Shown: positions 27,554 through 36,505, numbered from the stretch's first letter. The stretch: 64,000 bases of DNA from Bacteroidota bacterium (GCA_003389385.1 QQVM01000012.1:1-64000), one strand, 5' to 3'. Numbers and translations: made by a program. The notes: generated by a model not told the origin, from the letters alone.

Positions 27554-27697
27554 ACTTAACTGAAGGATAAAAAAAATATTTCAGGCACTCGATGCAAACA
27601 GAGAGTTGTCTGATGAAGATAAAGAAGGAGAAGAATATTGTTGCTGTATTAAAACACAGAGAACAAGATGCATTCTGAATAACAGATCTGAAAGAAT

Positions 27698-28687
27698 ATG
27701 GCAAAAGTTACCATAGACGGACACATGATCGAAGTTCCTGACGGAACCACGATACTGGAAGCTGCCAGGAAAATCGGCGGGAAGATTGTTCCGCCCGCGA
27801 TGTGTTACTATTCAAAGCTGAAAACAAGTGGCGGATATTGCCGCACCTGCATAGTGAAGGTGACCAAGGGTTCTGAAAAAGATCCAAGGCCAATGCCTAA
27901 ACCGGTTGCCAGCTGCCGTACCACAGTAATGGATGGCATGGAAGTTCAGAACACCACTGCTCCAGATTTGCTGGAAGCAAGAGCAGGTGTAGTAGAGTTT
28001 CTGCTCATCAATCATCCGCTGGACTGTCCGATTTGCGACCAGGCAGGAGAATGTGATCTGCAGGATCTTTCTTACGAGCACGGACTTGCAAAGAGCCGTT
28101 ACGAGTTTAGAAGAAGAACATTTGAGAAAATTGATATCGGCGATAAGATCAAACTGCACATGACACGCTGCATTCTGTGTTACCGCTGCGTAAAGGTGGC
28201 GGACCAGCTTTGCGACGGACGCGTGCACGGAGTGATCAACAGAGGAGATGTTTCTGAAATCAGCACTTACATTAAAAATGTGATTGACAATGACTTCTCC
28301 GGGAATATGATTGATGTTTGTCCGGTTGGCGCGCTAACTGACAGAACATTCCGCTTCAAAAGCAGGGTATGGAATGTGAATCCGCATGATGCACACCGCA
28401 ACTGTAGCAAGTGCGAAGGAAAAGTCCGCCTCTGGTTCAAAGGCGAGGAAGTTTACCGCGTGACCGGAAGAAAAGACACATACGGAGAAGTGGAAAGCTG
28501 GATTTGCAACGAGTGCCGCTTCGACCGCAAGAAGTCATCCGACTGGGTGATCGAAGGTCCGAGTAATATCGAAAGAACATCTGTGATATCACAGAACCAT
28601 TATACACTGGAAGAACCGGCACACAAACCGCTGCTGAACAGCGTGAATGTAGTACCGCATCATCATCAGATTGATAATAATAAATAA
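27698..28687 (+). CDS. nuoG: NADH-quinone oxidoreductase subunit G, short form
   Basis: 329 residues, far shorter than NuoG of E. coli (about 900). The Fe-S part is complete: [2Fe-2S] ligands in PAMCYYSKLKTSGGYCRTC, His/Cys motif HPLDCPICDQAGECDLQD, and 4Fe-4S ligands in CILCYRC and DVCPVGAL. After this come CSKCEGKVRLW and CNECRFDRKKS, the start of the domain that in long NuoG leads into the molybdopterin-oxidoreductase-like region, which is absent. I believe short forms are usual in Bacteroidota complex I, so this is probably not a truncation. Confidence 0.9.
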   Translation: MAKVTIDGHMIEVPDGTTILEAARKIGGKIVPPAMCYYSKLKTSGGYCRTCIVKVTKGSEKDPRPMPKPVASCRTTVMDGMEVQNTTAPDLLEARAGVVEFLLINHPLDCPICDQAGECDLQDLSYEHGLAKSRYEFRRRTFEKIDIGDKIKLHMTRCILCYRCVKVADQLCDGRVHGVINRGDVSEISTYIKNVIDNDFSGNMIDVCPVGALTDRTFRFKSRVWNVNPHDAHRNCSKCEGKVRLWFKGEEVYRVTGRKDTYGEVESWICNECRFDRKKSSDWVIEGPSNIERTSVISQNHYTLEEPAHKPLLNSVNVVPHHHQIDNNK

Positions 28688-28699
28688 TATCAAGCATCA

Positions 28700-29731
28700 A
28701 TGTTAAGCCCTGCGCTCATATATACTATCATTTTAATTATTGCAGTATTTGCAGTATCGCTGATTGTAGCGATGTATTCCACTTACGGAGAGCGAAAAGT
28801 GGCCGCCTTCCTGCAAGACCGGATTGGTCCAAACCGTGCTGGACCTTTTGGGATTTTACAACCCATGGCTGATGGAGTAAAGATGTTCATGAAGGAAGAG
28901 ATCATTCCGAGCGTGTCGAACAAATGGCTCTTCATCCTTGGGCCAAGCATCGCCATGCTCACGGCATGCATGGCCAGCGCCGTGATTCCCTGGGGAAGCG
29001 GACTCGTGATTGACGGTGTCCACTACCCGCTTCAGATTACTGATGTGAACATTGGTATCTTGTACATTTTCGGAGTGGTATCAATCGGAGTGTATGGAAT
29101 CATGATCGGCGGTTGGGCTTCCAACAATAAATATTCCCTGCTTGGTTCACTGCGGGCATCCAGCCAGATGATCAGTTACGAGATCGCGATGGGGCTTTCC
29201 ATTATCGCATTGGTGATGATGACAGGCACATTGAGCGTGAAAGGAATTGTGGATCAGCAGGCAGGAGCTTCCTGGAATGTCTTTTACCAGCCGCTTGGAT
29301 TCCTGATTTTTCTGATCTGCGCATTTGCGGAGACAAACCGTACGCCTTTTGACCTTCCGGAATGTGAGACCGAACTTGTGGGTGGTTATCATACCGAATA
29401 CAGTTCCATGAAGCTTGGCTTCTACCTGTTTGCGGAGTACATCAACATGTTCATCTCTTCAGCCGTGATAGCCACACTGTACTTCGGCGGGTACAACATG
29501 CCATTCCTCGCGAACTATATTTCGGATCCTAATCTGCTGAGCATAGCCGGAACGATATTCTTCTTCCTGAAAATATTCTTCTTCATCTTCTTCTTCATGT
29601 GGGTGAGGTGGACAATCCCCCGTTTCCGCTACGACCAGCTGATGCATCTGGGATGGAAAGTGCTGATACCATTATCCATTCTGAACATATTCCTCACCGG
29701 ACTGGTGATGTGGTGGACAGGAAAAGTATAA
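28700..29731 (+). CDS. nuoH: NADH-quinone oxidoreductase subunit H
   Basis: 343 residues with about eight membrane helices. Signatures ERKVAAFLQDRIGPNRAGP, FAETNRTPFDLPECETELV and GYHTEYSSMKLGFY are those of NuoH/ND1, the membrane-arm subunit that closes the quinone cavity. Confidence 0.96.
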   Translation: MLSPALIYTIILIIAVFAVSLIVAMYSTYGERKVAAFLQDRIGPNRAGPFGILQPMADGVKMFMKEEIIPSVSNKWLFILGPSIAMLTACMASAVIPWGSGLVIDGVHYPLQITDVNIGILYIFGVVSIGVYGIMIGGWASNNKYSLLGSLRASSQMISYEIAMGLSIIALVMMTGTLSVKGIVDQQAGASWNVFYQPLGFLIFLICAFAETNRTPFDLPECETELVGGYHTEYSSMKLGFYLFAEYINMFISSAVIATLYFGGYNMPFLANYISDPNLLSIAGTIFFFLKIFFFIFFFMWVRWTIPRFRYDQLMHLGWKVLIPLSILNIFLTGLVMWWTGKV

Positions 29732-29770
29732 GCAGGCATTGTTATTTAATGCTGTATTAAATGAATTGAA

Positions 29771-30346
29771 ATGCAAAGTTTAACAAACAGAAGTAAAGTA
29801 GTTGTAAAAAAAGAAATGAGCTTTTGGGAGAAGTTATATCTCCCTGCCATTTTGGGTGGCTTGAAAATCACCATCAGCCATTTCTTCAAAAAGAAAGCTA
29901 CAATTAAATACCCGGAAGTCAAACGCGATTACGCTCCGGTGTACCGCGGATTGCATGTCCTCAAGCGCGATGAGAATGGCGCTGAAAGATGTACTGCGTG
30001 CGGACTCTGCGCGGTTGCCTGTCCGGCTGAAGCTATCACTATGGTTGCAGCCGAAAGAAAACCGGGAGAAGAAAAGCTCTACAGGGAAGAAAAGTATGCA
30101 AGCGTTTATGAAATCAACATGCTGCGCTGTATTTTCTGTGGACTGTGCGAAGAAGCATGTCCGAAGGAAGCCATCTTTCTTACAGACAAACTTGTCCCGA
30201 CATTCTTCGAACGCGGTGAATTCGTCTACGGAAAAAACAAACTGGTGGAAGACAAAGACAATCCGGTGGATATCAGCAAACGCCAGACGAATGCTGTTCT
30301 TGAATTTAAAAAGAACAAGGACTTTCAGCATAACCGTCTGGATTAA
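29771..30346 (+). CDS. nuoI: NADH-quinone oxidoreductase subunit I
   Basis: 191 residues with two [4Fe-4S] motifs: CTACGLCAVACPAEA and CIFCGLCEEACPKEA (clusters N6a/N6b). Peripheral-arm ferredoxin-like subunit. Internal ATG at 29816 (MSFWEKLYLP) is an alternative start. Confidence 0.95.
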   Translation: MQSLTNRSKVVVKKEMSFWEKLYLPAILGGLKITISHFFKKKATIKYPEVKRDYAPVYRGLHVLKRDENGAERCTACGLCAVACPAEAITMVAAERKPGEEKLYREEKYASVYEINMLRCIFCGLCEEACPKEAIFLTDKLVPTFFERGEFVYGKNKLVEDKDNPVDISKRQTNAVLEFKKNKDFQHNRLD

Positions 30347-30376
30347 TAATCAGAATCAGCTTAACAGCTTATTACA

Positions 30377-30904
30377 ATGGCATTAAATCTATTTTACTTC
30401 CTCTCCTTTCTGGCAATCCTAAGCGGACTGATGGTAGTGTTGTCGAGAAATCCTGTTCATTCAGTCCTGTATCTTATCATCACCTTCTTTGCCATTGCAG
30501 GACATTATGTATTAATGAACGCCCAGTTTCTGGCAGCTGTTCACGTGATTGTGTACGCGGGAGCGATACTTGTACTCTTCCTGTATGTGATCATGATGCT
30601 GAACCTGAACGAAACAGTGGAGCCACACAAGAGCAAGTGGCTTAAAATCGCTGCGACTGTAACAGGCGGATTGTTGATGCTGGTATTCGTGGGAGTGTTG
30701 AGAAAAGCCGGTGATATGGGTCCGGGAGTCAGTTCAGATCCTCAGATTGGACTCGTAGAAAATATCGGGAAGATCCTCTATACCGATTTCATTCTTCCAT
30801 TTGAAATCACCTCCATCCTTCTCCTTGCGGCCATGGTTGGAGCAGTGATGTTGGGCAAGAAAGACAAGCCGAAAACAGAAAGCATTACTGAAAGCCAGTC
30901 ATGA
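30377..30904 (+). CDS. nuoJ: NADH-quinone oxidoreductase subunit J
   Basis: 175 residues, five hydrophobic segments, with NPVHSVLYLIITFFAIAGHY and VHVIVYAGAILVLFLYVIMM of the NuoJ/ND6 family. Membrane arm subunit next to NuoK. Confidence 0.94.
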   Translation: MALNLFYFLSFLAILSGLMVVLSRNPVHSVLYLIITFFAIAGHYVLMNAQFLAAVHVIVYAGAILVLFLYVIMMLNLNETVEPHKSKWLKIAATVTGGLLMLVFVGVLRKAGDMGPGVSSDPQIGLVENIGKILYTDFILPFEITSILLLAAMVGAVMLGKKDKPKTESITESQS

Positions 30905-30961
30905 GTTTTAAAAATCATTCTCAGAATAATAATATCATAAAGAAAATTAAATAATTGAAAG

Positions 30962-31273
30962 ATGTTAAGCGCCGTTCCGATTGAACATTACATTCTGCTC
31001 AGTTCACTGCTTTTCAGCATTGGTGTTCTTGGAGTACTTTTCAGAAGAAATGCCATCATCATTTTCATGTGCATAGAACTGATGCTTAACGCGGTTAACC
31101 TTCTCCTGGTGGCTTACTCCAATTATCACGGAGACGCCGCAGGACAGATCCTGGTATTTTTCATCATGGCTGTGGCCGCAGCCGAAGTTGCGGTAGGCCT
31201 GGCCATTCTGACCATGATCTACCGCAACACGGGTTCTGTGGATATCAATTTTTTGAACAGGTTGAAGTGGTAG
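30962..31273 (+). CDS. nuoK: NADH-quinone oxidoreductase subunit K
   Basis: 103 residues, three helices, with the conserved glutamates in [15 protein letters not shown] and [17 protein letters not shown]. Last gene of the local nuo set; nuoL, nuoM and nuoN do not follow. The last 30 codons plus stop are duplicated at 32992-33083, on the far side of the convergent T9SS gene. Confidence 0.95.
   Translation: MLSAVPIEHYILLSSLLFSIGVLGVLFRRNAIIIFMCIELMLNAVNLLLVAYSNYHGDAAGQILVFFIMAVAAAEVAVGLAILTMIYRNTGSVDINFLNRLKW
31182..31272 (+). repeat. Native half of 91-bp direct repeat (nuoK 3' end)
   Basis: Bases 31182-31272 match 32992-33082 at 88 of 91 positions by direct comparison, in the same orientation. 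The unit between the two copies contains one gene (31311-32777, opposite strand). Confidence 0.95.
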
Positions 31274-31310
31274 AAAAGCAAGTCATCAGTCAAATCCGGC
31301 TATATAAACT

Positions 31311-32777
31311 TCAATACTTCACAATCTTTTTTACCACATTTTTATCTTTTGAATATACCACTAAAGTATAGATCCCCTTTTGAAGATCAGCTACGGAAAG
31401 ATTTACTTTGCTCACATTTGAAAAATATTGTTGTCTGCAAAGTGTACCGACAAAGGAATATACATGGACAGTACAATCCTGCACATTGGGCAATTCAATA
31501 TTAACTACATCATTTACCGGATTTGGAAAAACATGTATGGTATTTGTTTTTACAAAGTTTATGTCTGTAATCAGCGAATCACAAATACTGCCACGTTCCA
31601 CTCCAAGTGAAAAAAATGGTTGGGTGGAAATTGTTGAAGCATTATAATGCGGAAGATCAATTGCGTGTTGCTGAAGATCGCAGGCAGGTCCGGAGCTGTC
31701 AGGCGAATTAACTATATGTAATTTATCTGTTCCATTGTTACTTGTAATGTATATTTTTCCGTCATTGCCTAATTTACTAGTAAAAAAATTGGTAGCAAAT
31801 GGGGAGACAAATCCATCATACACACCAACCACTTGCATCGAGCTCCTCAGATTCGGACTCCAGGTATCCACCTGGAAAAGTTTTGTCTGAAGACTCAGAT
31901 ATAGGTACCTTGAGTTGGAAGAAAATGATGCCCCGGCTGCACCTGCCTGAGTAGCAAAATGGACTGAATCGATTCGTAAAGGATTACTGAACACTCCTGC
32001 ACAGCGATCGAAATCCATCAATGTCAATCCATCTGTCGGATTAAATTTTGCATATTTTAATCCATCCGGAGAAAAAACACATTGGCCCACACCTTCCCCG
32101 TAACCTAAGACATTTCCAATTTGCTGTGTAGAATATGAAAGGCCGTATGGAGTTGAAAGTATTATATAATAAATATCTGAAAATGCTTTGGGAACCACAA
32201 TCCACCAGTCTCTTCCGTTGGCATGCCTACAGGCGGCAATTTGACCAAAGGCGAGCAGATCATAAAACAATGGCTGGCTCTTCAGGATGACTGCCCCACG
32301 TCCACTGTCCAAGGCCATGTCAATGACCGAATAAAACAGCTTCACCGGCCTGGTTTGAATACGATCCAGTTCTTCGTGAAACAAATAGTATTTTGTGGAG
32401 GAGCCGCCAAAGGGTACTATAAGAGCTCCCTGCACAATAGGCAATCCAATTGATCTGTAACCGGCCGTAAAGTGATCGGTACAAAGTCCGGAACCATTGA
32501 GCATGGTGTCATTCTGCGCGTTGGCAATGTACCAGCCGTTGGTATAGAACAACAATTCACCTTCTGCATTGGCGATGTTAGCATTAGTGATATTAAAATT
32601 CATTCCTCTGAATGTACTTGTAATCTGAGGACTTCCATTTATAAAATCAAGATTTACTCCTCCCCAAAGTGGCGGGTTATTGCCGCCATATCCACAAAGC
32701 CATAAATTATCATAGCCTTGAGAATAATTAAATCGCGAAACTAAAAACATCAAGAGCAGGAGAATATATTTTAGCAT
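31311..32777 (-). CDS. Secreted propeller-type protein with T9SS domain (cassette 1)
   Basis: 488 residues. Signal peptide 1-20 ending NYSQ. The body shows a secreted Bacteroidota family pattern: NAEGELLFYTNGWYIAN, CRHANGRDWWIVVPK, GVGQCVFSPDGLKYAKF, ASFSSNSRYLYLS. C-terminal T9SS type A domain (VFPNPVNDVVNIELP, LQKGIYTLVVYS, ending KKIVKY). It shares NGRDWW, LMDFDRC and CDSL with the gene at 38341-39792, which marks the two as paralogues. It is convergent to nuoK (37-base gap) and flanked by direct copies of the nuoK 3' end, so it looks inserted. Function unknown. Confidence 0.85.
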   Translation of the reverse strand: MLKYILLLLMFLVSRFNYSQGYDNLWLCGYGGNNPPLWGGVNLDFINGSPQITSTFRGMNFNITNANIANAEGELLFYTNGWYIANAQNDTMLNGSGLCTDHFTAGYRSIGLPIVQGALIVPFGGSSTKYYLFHEELDRIQTRPVKLFYSVIDMALDSGRGAVILKSQPLFYDLLAFGQIAACRHANGRDWWIVVPKAFSDIYYIILSTPYGLSYSTQQIGNVLGYGEGVGQCVFSPDGLKYAKFNPTDGLTLMDFDRCAGVFSNPLRIDSVHFATQAGAAGASFSSNSRYLYLSLQTKLFQVDTWSPNLRSSMQVVGVYDGFVSPFATNFFTSKLGNDGKIYITSNNGTDKLHIVNSPDSSGPACDLQQHAIDLPHYNASTISTQPFFSLGVERGSICDSLITDINFVKTNTIHVFPNPVNDVVNIELPNVQDCTVHVYSFVGTLCRQQYFSNVSKVNLSVADLQKGIYTLVVYSKDKNVVKKIVKY

Positions 32778-32991
32778 GATTATTGGCTTTATTGAAAAAC
32801 CTAAAGCAAGAGAAAATTTTAAATTACAAATTTAATCAGGAACTAATTTAAGTAGCAATTGTAACAAAATGGATTTGAAAAGACAAATCATTCAAAAAAC
32901 AATTGAAATTCGATGAAAACATTGTTGGCAAGAGCTTACGGCTTTCATACAGGATGCCTGATGAAATCAGCTAAACGTGTACTTTATAAAA
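32778..32991. other. AT-rich leader of cassette 1
   Basis: Between the T9SS gene start and the nuoK fragment. AT-rich and without a gene; presumably holds the T9SS gene promoter. The join to nuoK-like sequence is abrupt at 32992. Confidence 0.5.
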
Positions 32992-33083
32992 CCGAAGTTG
33001 CGGTAGGCCTGGCCTTTCTGAACATGATCTACCGCAACACGGGTTCTGTGGATATCAATTTCTTGAACAGGTTGAAGTGGTAA
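32992..33083 (+). pseudogene. nuoK: Duplicated 3' fragment of nuoK
   Basis: An isolated copy of the last 30 codons and stop of nuoK. It reads EVAVGLAFLNMIYR, then [15 protein letters not shown] and TAA, against [14 protein letters not shown] and TAG in the intact gene. Three base changes in 91. No start codon or upstream nuoK sequence precedes it, so it cannot encode a functional subunit. It ends 17 bases from the stop of the convergent gene at 33101. Confidence 0.95.
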
Positions 33084-33100
33084 TTCAACCCTTTTGATTT

Positions 33101-34474
33101 TTAGAATCCAACCAGTGTAATGCCTGCTGTAACAGGATAAAGTGTCGGTCCTTTGTTTTCGCTGAAGAGTGTGCTTGCGTAGTAATCCGCGAAGAGGTTG
33201 AATTTACCGTAACCCACATTCACTCTGAAACCATATCTGAATGTACTCAGGTTAAAGTCGTCACGAACTTTTGATTTGAATTCATTGCCGTTTTCCTCGT
33301 ACTTCACCTTAGTATGACTGCCGATCTTCAGTCCGAGAATGGCGCCCGCACCGATATGAAATGCTTTTTTCTGTTCGCGGCTGGTGAATGCCTGAAGCAT
33401 CAGTGGCGCTGTGAGATAACTGCAGGTAAGTTTCGACTTGGAATAACTGCGGGTTGTTGACACATCACGCATAACGCTGATGGGTTCCGTCGGCATGAGA
33501 ATAACTTCATTGTCGAAGCGGTAATTGTTCCATGCGAGTCCGAGTCCGGTGGTAAACCAAATATTGCTTTTGGCGATTTCAAAATCTTTTTGAAGAAGAT
33601 TCAGGGCGACAAAGACAGACTTGCTTTGTTTTAACTCGAGCTCACTGAATCCGTCTGGAATATCAAATCCTGCATCGCGGTTCATGTAACCGTTGAGTCC
33701 AAGCTCCAGTCCGGACCAGATTGGTTTCGCTTTTTCCTCTTTCTTTTCTTTTGATTTCTTATCTCCGATGATGAGCACTTCTGTAGAACCGAAATTCAGA
33801 TGAGTAGTGTCCTTTTCAGCTGCTGCTCCGACTTGTTTCGTGCTACCCACGCCGCTGATGTTTTCATTCAGTATTGCCGGTCTTTCTTTGTATGTCACGA
33901 CACCGCTTCCGCTGATATTGGAATTCAATTCATCCCTCACATCAATCATGCATTTACCCAGTCCGCTGATGTTAGCATTGCATTTGCTCACGCGCATACC
34001 CATGGCATCCACCTTGCCGGAGCCGCTGATATTAATATTGGCCTCATCCGACTGACCACGAAGAAGCACTTTACCCAGGCCACTGATATCTGCAGTAAGA
34101 TTTTTCACATTCACATCCATGTCCACTTTACCGTCACCACCGATTGCGATTCTGAGGGAATTTCCGTTGATGACATTTTCACCTTTCACCGAAGCTTTTC
34201 CTCCCACTGAAATTTCTTCAAGGACAGGAAGGCTAACGTACACATCCGCACCGGCACCACTCAGGTAAAGCGTGCCTGATTTCACATCCAACTGAAGTGC
34301 ATCTTTTTTAGCATCCGGTGAAACTCTGACCTCATGAATTGAAGCTTCTTTAATATAAAGAGTGGATATGGCATTCAGTTTGATTTTGGTGAAAGGAGCC
34401 ATGGCTGCTGCTTCCTGGGTGATGGCAGAAAGTTCGAAAAGCAGGCTGATTGATAATAAGAAGACCTTTTTCAT
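33101..34474 (-). CDS. DUF2807 (head GIN) domain plus outer-membrane beta-barrel protein
   Basis: 457 residues. Signal peptide at 1-19. Residues about 25-215 are DUF2807 beta-solenoid repeats (NANISGLGKCMIDVRD, SNISGSGVVTYKE, NENISGVGSTKQVG). After a charged linker (SKEKKEEKAKP) the C-terminal 200 residues alternate like an outer-membrane barrel (SGLELGLNGYMNRDAG, FRYGFRVNVGYGKFNLFADYY). It may be an envelope protein linked to the ECF sigma/anti-sigma genes upstream on the same strand (34791-36388), but a 316-base gap separates them. Exact role unknown. Confidence 0.8.
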   Translation of the reverse strand: MKKVFLLSISLLFELSAITQEAAAMAPFTKIKLNAISTLYIKEASIHEVRVSPDAKKDALQLDVKSGTLYLSGAGADVYVSLPVLEEISVGGKASVKGENVINGNSLRIAIGGDGKVDMDVNVKNLTADISGLGKVLLRGQSDEANINISGSGKVDAMGMRVSKCNANISGLGKCMIDVRDELNSNISGSGVVTYKERPAILNENISGVGSTKQVGAAAEKDTTHLNFGSTEVLIIGDKKSKEKKEEKAKPIWSGLELGLNGYMNRDAGFDIPDGFSELELKQSKSVFVALNLLQKDFEIAKSNIWFTTGLGLAWNNYRFDNEVILMPTEPISVMRDVSTTRSYSKSKLTCSYLTAPLMLQAFTSREQKKAFHIGAGAILGLKIGSHTKVKYEENGNEFKSKVRDDFNLSTFRYGFRVNVGYGKFNLFADYYASTLFSENKGPTLYPVTAGITLVGF

Positions 34475-34790
34475 AATAATTGTTTTTAGGAGTTTAATTA
34501 TGGGACGCCCAAGGGAGGGGATTAGTTACAGGCCATTGGAAAGTTTTTTTGGATCTACTCTTCCACAAGATCCTTACAGGATGACTGCGTTGTAATAGAG
34601 GGTGATACGGTAATCCCACAGAATCCCTGCTGGATTCAAACAGAGCAGCATAGTCTTTTCAAAAGCATGAAGGATTCGGATAAAACATCAATCATTTCAA
34701 TCACATAAATCTCAACAATCCCATGAAACCCAGTTCAGACAATGTTCCCAGTTCAGACTACTTTCCCAGTTCAGACAAGCCACGACATCC
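34475..34790. repeat. Intergenic repeats: paired CACAAG hairpins and 18-bp tandem repeat
   Basis: CACAAGATCC at 34564-34573 and CACAGAATCC at 34617-34626 form a pair 53 bases apart like those at 11240/11292 and 39983/40037. Three tandem copies of CCCAGTTCAGAC with an 18-base period start at 34729, 34747 and 34765. ATAAATCTCAACAATCCC at 34705-34722 matches the inverse of 9687-9704. No gene is present. Confidence 0.7.
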
Positions 34791-35903
34791 TTACCGCCTC
34801 CTGCTTACAGAAAACTTTCCTGCAGAGAGTGCATAGGTGTTTTGCCCCTTTTCAAGTTGCATTCCTGTTCCGGTTACTTCACCGATTTTGCCAACTCCGG
34901 CCTCTGCAATTTTCCAAAATCCGTTTTGCTCAATGGTTTCAACTTTCTCATTGATTATTCCGAGATCGGCCAGCTCCTTTTCACTGAAAACTTCCAGCAA
35001 TTGCTCTCGAGTATATTCACCGGAGGGAAGTGATATTACTTCCTTAGCAGTAACAGGTGCAGGATTGAATGCCAGATTCTCCTTGATATCCTGCTTTGCA
35101 TGAATAGAATCCTTCGTGAAAATCGCGGGTCTTTCAGCGTAGAATTCATTTACTTCTTTTAGCTCGCTGTTGATTTTTCGTGGTTGTTTTTTATCCTGAG
35201 ATTGATTATCTTTCTTATGAGCTGATTGGACATTATCTTTTGCTTCGTTTGATTTTTCATTTGCGGCTTTATCCTCAGCAAGCAATTCAGTGCCAAAATT
35301 TTCAGGACTGATGTTTTCTGAAGGAGAGATTTCGTTTTTCTTCTCTTCAATTTTCGGAATATCTTTATCCACCAGCATTTCCTTCTCTCTGTTCTGCAAA
35401 ATAAACCATGCGGAAAGTATCATCAGTAAAAGTATAGCTGCAATTCTTGCAAACCTGTATCCCGCACGCTGCATGGAAATCACTTTGGCATGACGGTACA
35501 GTTTTTCTTTCTCAGGAAAAGAGATTTCTTTCTCAGGAATAAGCCGGCTGCTTATGAGTAAATCATATTCCGCTTTGAGTGATGGATCTTTCTTCAGTTC
35601 CTCATTCATGAGCGCTCTGTCAGATTCGCTGAGATCGCCTTCCATCAACGCAATCAGCCGTGTGGTCAGGTTGGCGCTGGTGATAAAATGCCTGTGCAGG
35701 CGACGCTTATCAGGGAAAGACAGCTCTTCCATCTCCAATGTGATGGCTTCGAAACTTTCAAACTCTTCCTTCAGTTCAGGATGTTTTTCAAGAAAGGCAA
35801 AAAGCTCTTCCTTTCCGGCCGCATCCAGAACACCCTCGTGATAATCGAGGAAGTATTGGGGGTAGTTTGAAAGATTTATCATTTGCTTGTTTTCTTTTTT
35901 CAT
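34791..35903 (-). CDS. Putative membrane anti-sigma factor with duplicated N-terminal module
   Basis: 370 residues. The N-terminal 140 residues hold two tandem copies of a module of about 55 residues, each ending SFPDKRRLHRH or SFPEKEKLYRH, with EGVLDAAGKEEL and EGDLSESDRAL at the front. One membrane segment follows (about 150-168, IAAILLLMILSAWFIL), then a Lys/Glu-rich low-complexity stretch and a C-terminal part. The ATG overlaps the stop of the ECF sigma gene by one base (TAATG), the usual place for an anti-sigma factor. No HxxxCxxC zinc motif was seen. Calling it an anti-sigma factor is inference from context and topology. Confidence 0.65.
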   Translation of the reverse strand: MKKENKQMINLSNYPQYFLDYHEGVLDAAGKEELFAFLEKHPELKEEFESFEAITLEMEELSFPDKRRLHRHFITSANLTTRLIALMEGDLSESDRALMNEELKKDPSLKAEYDLLISSRLIPEKEISFPEKEKLYRHAKVISMQRAGYRFARIAAILLLMILSAWFILQNREKEMLVDKDIPKIEEKKNEISPSENISPENFGTELLAEDKAANEKSNEAKDNVQSAHKKDNQSQDKKQPRKINSELKEVNEFYAERPAIFTKDSIHAKQDIKENLAFNPAPVTAKEVISLPSGEYTREQLLEVFSEKELADLGIINEKVETIEQNGFWKIAEAGVGKIGEVTGTGMQLEKGQNTYALSAGKFSVSRRR

Positions 35904-36388
35904 TATAGCACGCGCTCCATGGAACCAACATATTGTTTCAGGAACACACGCGCTCTGTATATGTAAACTTTCACCTGAGACAGACTGAGTCCGGTAATCT
36001 CTGCGATCTCTTCATAGGAATATCCCTCGTAATCTCTCAGAGTTATCACTGCTTTCTGGCTGTCAGGAAGCAGATTTAAGGCATTGTTCAGCACCTGTTT
36101 CAGATCCGAATATTGTTCAGTATGAAATAGACTTTCCTCAGTGACTTCCGTGTAATCGCTGATGCGTTTTCTTTTGCGGATAAAATCTATCATCGTATGA
36201 TAAGCAGTCGTGAAAAGATAACTTTTAGACTTTGTCCCCTCAATCATTTCAATGTTCTTCCACATCTTTTCAAAAGCATCCTGCACTATGTCGCGCGCAT
36301 CGTCTTCATCCTTGATGTTTTTAAGAATGAAACGATACAGCGCATCCGCATGCTGGTCTACACAATCATTATATTCGGAGCGGGTCAT
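35903..36388 (-). CDS. ECF RNA polymerase sigma factor
   Basis: 161 residues. Region 2: DDARDIVQDAFEKMW and KSYLFTTAYHTMIDFIRKRK. Region 4: LLPDSQKAVITLRDYEGYSY and EEIAEITGLSLSQVKVYIYR. Stand-alone sigma-70 type, of the sigmaE/ECF group. Coupled to the downstream membrane protein at 34791, its likely antagonist. The regulon is unknown. Divergent from sdaA. Confidence 0.92.
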   Translation of the reverse strand: MTRSEYNDCVDQHADALYRFILKNIKDEDDARDIVQDAFEKMWKNIEMIEGTKSKSYLFTTAYHTMIDFIRKRKRISDYTEVTEESLFHTEQYSDLKQVLNNALNLLPDSQKAVITLRDYEGYSYEEIAEITGLSLSQVKVYIYRARVFLKQYVGSMERVL

Positions 36389-36477
36389 GTATAAAAATTC
36401 CTGTGCTTATTGATGGGACGATCTCAGCACCCCAAAGTTACACTTCTTAAAAATTTACAATTTGACGCATTAAAGCT

Positions 36478-36485
36478 TAACTTTG
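36478..36485 (+). promoter_or_regulatory. Promoter -7 box of L-serine dehydratase
   Basis: TAACTTTG matches TAnnTTTG. It lies 20 bases before the ATG at 36506 and supports that start over an upstream ATG at 36410. Confidence 0.5.
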
Positions 36486-36505
36486 AGGAAATTTCAGCCA
36501 ATTCC

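Noticed and set aside
34729-34782. 18-base tandem repeats considered as a CRISPR or protein-coding repeat
   Set aside because: Units are too short, spacers are six bases, and no long frame covers them.
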